Shown piece by piece: positions 63,034 through 64,000 of a stretch of DNA of 64,000 nucleotides. The DNA is from Aridibacter famidurans (GTDB taxonomy: Bacteria > Acidobacteriota > Blastocatellia > Pyrinomonadales > Pyrinomonadaceae), in the NCBI GenBank assembly GCA_024103495.1, contig JAGFIQ010000153.1, forward strand, positions 1 to 64,000, written 5' to 3'. Every line of letters starts with the position of its first letter. Positions within the stretch are counted from its first letter, which is position 1. Both the position numbers and the translations under genes were made by a program. The notes beneath the pieces are model-generated. The model ran no database searches. It was not told where the DNA came from and worked only from the letters and a program-made list of their open reading frames with translations.

Positions 63034-64000
63034 TCAGGTGGGGCGGTCGGGCAAACGGACGCTGATCTCGGTTCCGAGTCCGGCGACATCATCATCGACG
63101 GCGACGTCGCCGCCGTGCATCTCTATGATCCGCCTGGAGATCGCAAGGGAGAGACCTGAACCGGAGGTGCCGTTCGAGGTGTCGAGCGGATCGCGTTTTA
63201 TCCCGGGGAGATGCCTGAAGGGAAAACTCCCGGCCTCACCTTCGGCGCTGTTCCGGATCGAGATCCTGAGACCTTCAGGGATCTTGTCTGCGCTGACACG
63301 CAGCGTGCCGCCGATCGGCGTCAATCTGACGACGGTTCTCAGCAGCTTGTTGAGTGCCTTCCTGAGCCTGGCTTCGTCACAAACCAGGGTCTTGCCGGCA
63401 CTGCTCTCAAACTCGAGTTCGACGTGCCGGTCCTCCGCGCTGGGACCGATCTCGCTGACGACGCCCGCAAGCAGCTCCCCGCTGTCGATCCCGTCTGACA
63501 TCTCAAGTTCGCCCCTTTCTTCAAGAGCCAGGAACTCCGCAGCCTCGTCGAGAAGCGCCGACTGTCTCTCTATGCTTCGCGAGATGCCTTCGAGAGCGGT
63601 TTCCTTGAGCTTTGGACTTAGTCCATCCCGCTCGAGAATCTTCGCCCATCCGGACAGCGCATTGAGCGACGTCCGCATGTCGTGGGAAAGGCTCGATATC
63701 AGTTCCCTCGCGACAGGTTCCGAGTCCGCAGTCTCTGCCAGAAGAAGGCCGAAACGGTCTCCGAGAGTGGAGAGCGCCGTTTCAAGCCTGATCACCTGTG
63801 AATCGAGGGCGAGGCTCCGTCGTCTGGATCGAATGCTGGCAAGAAGTGCCCAGATAAGGACAAGAGATATGAGTATGCCCGTCGCGAGCACGACCGGCGA
63901 AAAGATCTGCAGTCCGTAGATATAAGCGAAGGCGAAGAACGCGAGCGTCACCAGCAGTCCGACGGAGACAGCTGCCGCCGCCGAGCTCGTCTCCGGCTTG
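63034..64000 (-). CDS. Sensor histidine kinase-like protein (5' end outside window)
   Basis: The frame is open to the window edge; 321 residues plus stop are visible. A membrane segment (YGLQIFSPVVLATGILISLV) precedes a HisKA domain with the phospho-acceptor His in SLSHDMRTSLNAL and an HATPase-like domain. The C-terminal G2-type box GSGLSLAISRRIIEMHGG is present, but the N-box Asn is replaced (LLRTV instead of LLxNA) and no clear DxGxG G1 box is visible, so ATP binding may be impaired. No response regulator is seen in the window. Confidence 0.85.
   Translation of the reverse strand, partial: KPETSSAAAAVSVGLLVTLAFFAFAYIYGLQIFSPVVLATGILISLVLIWALLASIRSRRRSLALDSQVIRLETALSTLGDRFGLLLAETADSEPVARELISSLSHDMRTSLNALSGWAKILERDGLSPKLKETALEGISRSIERQSALLDEAAEFLALEERGELEMSDGIDSGELLAGVVSEIGPSAEDRHVELEFESSAGKTLVCDEARLRKALNKLLRTVVRLTPIGGTLRVSADKIPEGLRISIRNSAEGEAGSFPFRHLPGIKRDPLDTSNGTSGSGLSLAISRRIIEMHGGDVAVDDDVAGLGTEISVRLPDRPT

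Overview
The window looks like chromosomal DNA from a GC-rich, Gram-negative, free-living bacterium, most likely an acidobacterium of the Blastocatellia (Pyrinomonadaceae-like) group. This is inferred from gene content, not from a marker search. The clues are secreted CRTAC1 proteins (FG-GAP repeats with an ASPIC/UnbV domain), a TonB receptor with a carboxypeptidase-regulatory N-terminus, a winged-helix/TPR membrane regulator, many small lipoproteins, an Lnt acyltransferase, and intergenic spaces filled with short palindromic repeats.

Layout. 1-13 kb: 3' part of typA, a minus-strand group (SYLF protein, DUF3862 lipoprotein, two small unknowns), a secreted S9 peptidase, two nucleotide-sugar SDR enzymes including a UDP-glucuronate decarboxylase, and small envelope proteins. 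13-24 kb: purH, then the minus-strand series lnt-prfB-ftsK-comEA-comEC; prfB needs a programmed +1 frameshift. 24-39 kb: a TPR protein, tRNA-Glu, a serine hydrolase with an AraC regulator, polA, the TonB receptor, a small Fis-type protein and a CadC-like TPR regulator. 39-45 kb: a minus-strand operon (DoxX, ATP-grasp, EEP hydrolase, 84-aa protein) divergent from M50 protease-trpS-ArsC-DUF2237. 45-50 kb: DinB, scpA, scpB, a four-helix-bundle protein, rluB and an acyl-CoA dehydrogenase. 50-60 kb: a surface cluster of TPR lipoproteins and three CRTAC1 proteins ending in an NqrB/RnfD-like membrane protein. 60-64 kb: YggT-like protein, a secreted protein with three tandem repeats, and the edge of a sensor kinase.

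The most notable observation is at 44516-44878. An ArsC-family gene carries an in-frame TGA exactly where the first redox cysteine of the CxxC motif belongs, and a hairpin with bacterial SECIS geometry follows it. It is best read as a selenoprotein (UxxC). Its host operon lies in a core gene order (M50-trpS-scpA-scpB-rluB) that has been opened up by accessory genes and repeats.

Other points: a probable CTG start overlapping the upstream stop (41057), two MITE-like composite elements in opposite orientation (53213-53360 and 59663-59825), a family of CCGTTTAG-headed hairpins, a 13-unit heptamer array beginning on the scpB stop codon, and a candidate sigma-54 promoter-terminator pair in a 588-bp gap.
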